DNA of 64,000 bases, taken from positions 2,559,501 through 2,623,500 of the forward strand of contig JAWRVZ010000030.1 in NCBI GenBank assembly GCA_037043235.1. The letters are read 5' to 3'. The notes under the pieces were generated by a model. It was not told the origin of the DNA. It was given only the letters and a program-made list of their open reading frames with translations, and did not search any database. The position numbers and the translations under genes are program-made. Below are positions 62,912 to 64,000 of the stretch, piece by piece. The stretch is from Rhodeus uyekii (Eukaryota; Chordata; Actinopteri; Cypriniformes; Acheilognathidae). Each line of letters opens with the position of its first letter. Positions within the stretch are counted from its first letter, which is position 1.

Positions 62912-63179
62912 GAGAAGAAGAGGAGGAGGGGGAGGCTGAAGAAGGCTGTGTTCTTGGCGAAACTCTGTTGCTCTGACGAATGATGTTGAGATGAAAACGC
63001 AAAGAACGTAAATCATTTCAAAACCACCTCCAGAAGATTACTCAACACCGTGCGACAGCAGAATGTTTTTCGTTGAGTTATTGTTTTGTAACTTGTCATT
63101 GGGTCTGTCAATACATTAATGGTTATATTAATGCTTTTAACCTGCTGTTAATTTTTAATTTAAAGATTAATTTAAAGAA

Positions 63180-63224
63180 CACATAAATACACATATATAT
63201 ATGCACATATATACACATACATAT

Positions 63225-63262
<38 letters not shown>

Positions 63263-63560
63263 AGATAAGGTGTGAAATTCAAGCTCTATATAAATATATA
63301 TTTAATACTAATCAAAAGTGACAATAAAGGCATTTTTAATATAAAGAATACTATTTTAAATAAATGCTGTTGTTTTTAACTTTCCATTTATCACAGAACC
63401 CTGATAAATATATATATATATATATTGCAACATATATTTGTGTAAATATTTATATTTATATTGTGTATATATTAATATATTTGTGTATATATTTGTAATA
63501 TATTTATATATTTGTGGAAATTGATTTATATATATATGTATATATTACAATTTCCACAAA
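63180..63560. repeat. TA-rich simple repeats
   Basis: Several (TA)n and TATATTTGTG runs, including an inverted TTCCACAAATATATTAA / TTTGTGGAA pair near 63.51-63.57 kb. Confidence 0.85.
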
Positions 63561-63649
63561 TATATTAAGCAGTGCCACTGTTTTGTACATTGATAATAAT
63601 AATAAACGTTTCTCGAGCATATTAGCATATTAGACTGATTTTCAAAAAG

Positions 63650-63785
63650 AAAATGTTTTAAATTGTAATCATAATATTTAATAATTTCACTGTTTTACAG
63701 TATACTATTTCATGATATATTGCTGTTCTGCTGTATTTTTGATCAAATAAAAGCAGCATTGATGAGAATCAGAGACTTATTTATA
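63650..63785. repeat. Fragment of abundant cyprinid repeat
   Basis: TTTTTGATCAAATAAAAGCA followed by GCATTGATGAGAATCAGAGA is the inverted counterpart of the element seen at 45366. Confidence 0.55.
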
Positions 63786-63832
63786 TATATATATAAATAA
63801 TATATATATATACATATACAAATATATATATA
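63776..63832. repeat. (TA)n microsatellite
   Basis: TATATATATA runs interrupted by single bases. Confidence 0.9.
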
Positions 63833-64000
63833 TGCCAACTCCAATAGCATATACGTATACATTTTGGTAAAAACTAAATTCCTCTTTTGAGAACAGAAAA
63901 AAACAATTATGGACAGAAATAGGTATCAAAGATGTTTTACCAATTTGTAGAAGTAAAACAACTACACAGTTTGTTTGAATGTGATATTGCAAATATCAGT

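Overview
The window looks like nuclear DNA of a teleost fish, most likely a cypriniform (carp/loach relative). Evidence: two vertebrate genes with small exons and GT-AG introns, large AT-rich introns, and dispersed repeats typical of ostariophysan fish. The repeats include 5S-derived and tRNA-like SINEs, Tc1, hAT and Tigger-like MITEs, L2- and CR1/Rex-type LINEs, solo LTRs, and a MITE-like family with TTAAAGGGATAGTTC ends. There is no prokaryotic content, no CRISPR array and no functional tRNA or rRNA gene.

Two genes converge tail to tail. On the + strand, nine exons (1961-13643) encode all but the N-terminal exon of an HNF4-type nuclear receptor (423 residues plus one split codon); exon 1 and the promoter lie left of the window. 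Its divergence from HNF4A/HNF4G and its CRISPLD2 neighbour point to hnf4b, the HNF4 paralogue absent from mammals. On the - strand, fourteen coding exons (60127-42888) join, with all phases agreeing, into an intact 505-residue secreted CAP + two-LCCL protein, crispld2. A non-coding first exon and a TATA/initiator promoter lie near 62.75-62.91 kb. HNF4G and CRISPLD1 are near neighbours in human, so this locus looks like the second copy of an old HNF4-CRISPLD pair.

Layout: 1-1960, hnf4b intron 1. 1961-14.2 kb, hnf4b; its intron 6 is almost wholly a 1.7-kb GTGA array that starts exactly at the splice donor. 14.2-41.6 kb, a gene desert packed with transposons: solo LTRs, a deleted Gypsy-like element, Tc1 copies, Tigger-like elements, a hAT MITE with perfect 8-bp target duplication, a CAAT/CAAC array, a 5'-truncated LINE carrying a 1.7-kb G-rich minisatellite, and a 5S-derived SINE. 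41.6-62.9 kb, crispld2, whose introns hold an L2 fragment, two solo LTRs, a Tigger-like element with an expanded 33-bp minisatellite, and a 150-bp CA repeat just upstream of exon 3. 62.9-64 kb, upstream AT-rich DNA.

The genes do not form a pathway: one encodes a lipid-liganded transcription factor of liver/gut type, the other a secreted matrix protein. The most unusual signals are the splice-donor-like array in hnf4b intron 6, the HNF4B-CRISPLD2 linkage, and the minisatellites that grew inside transposons.
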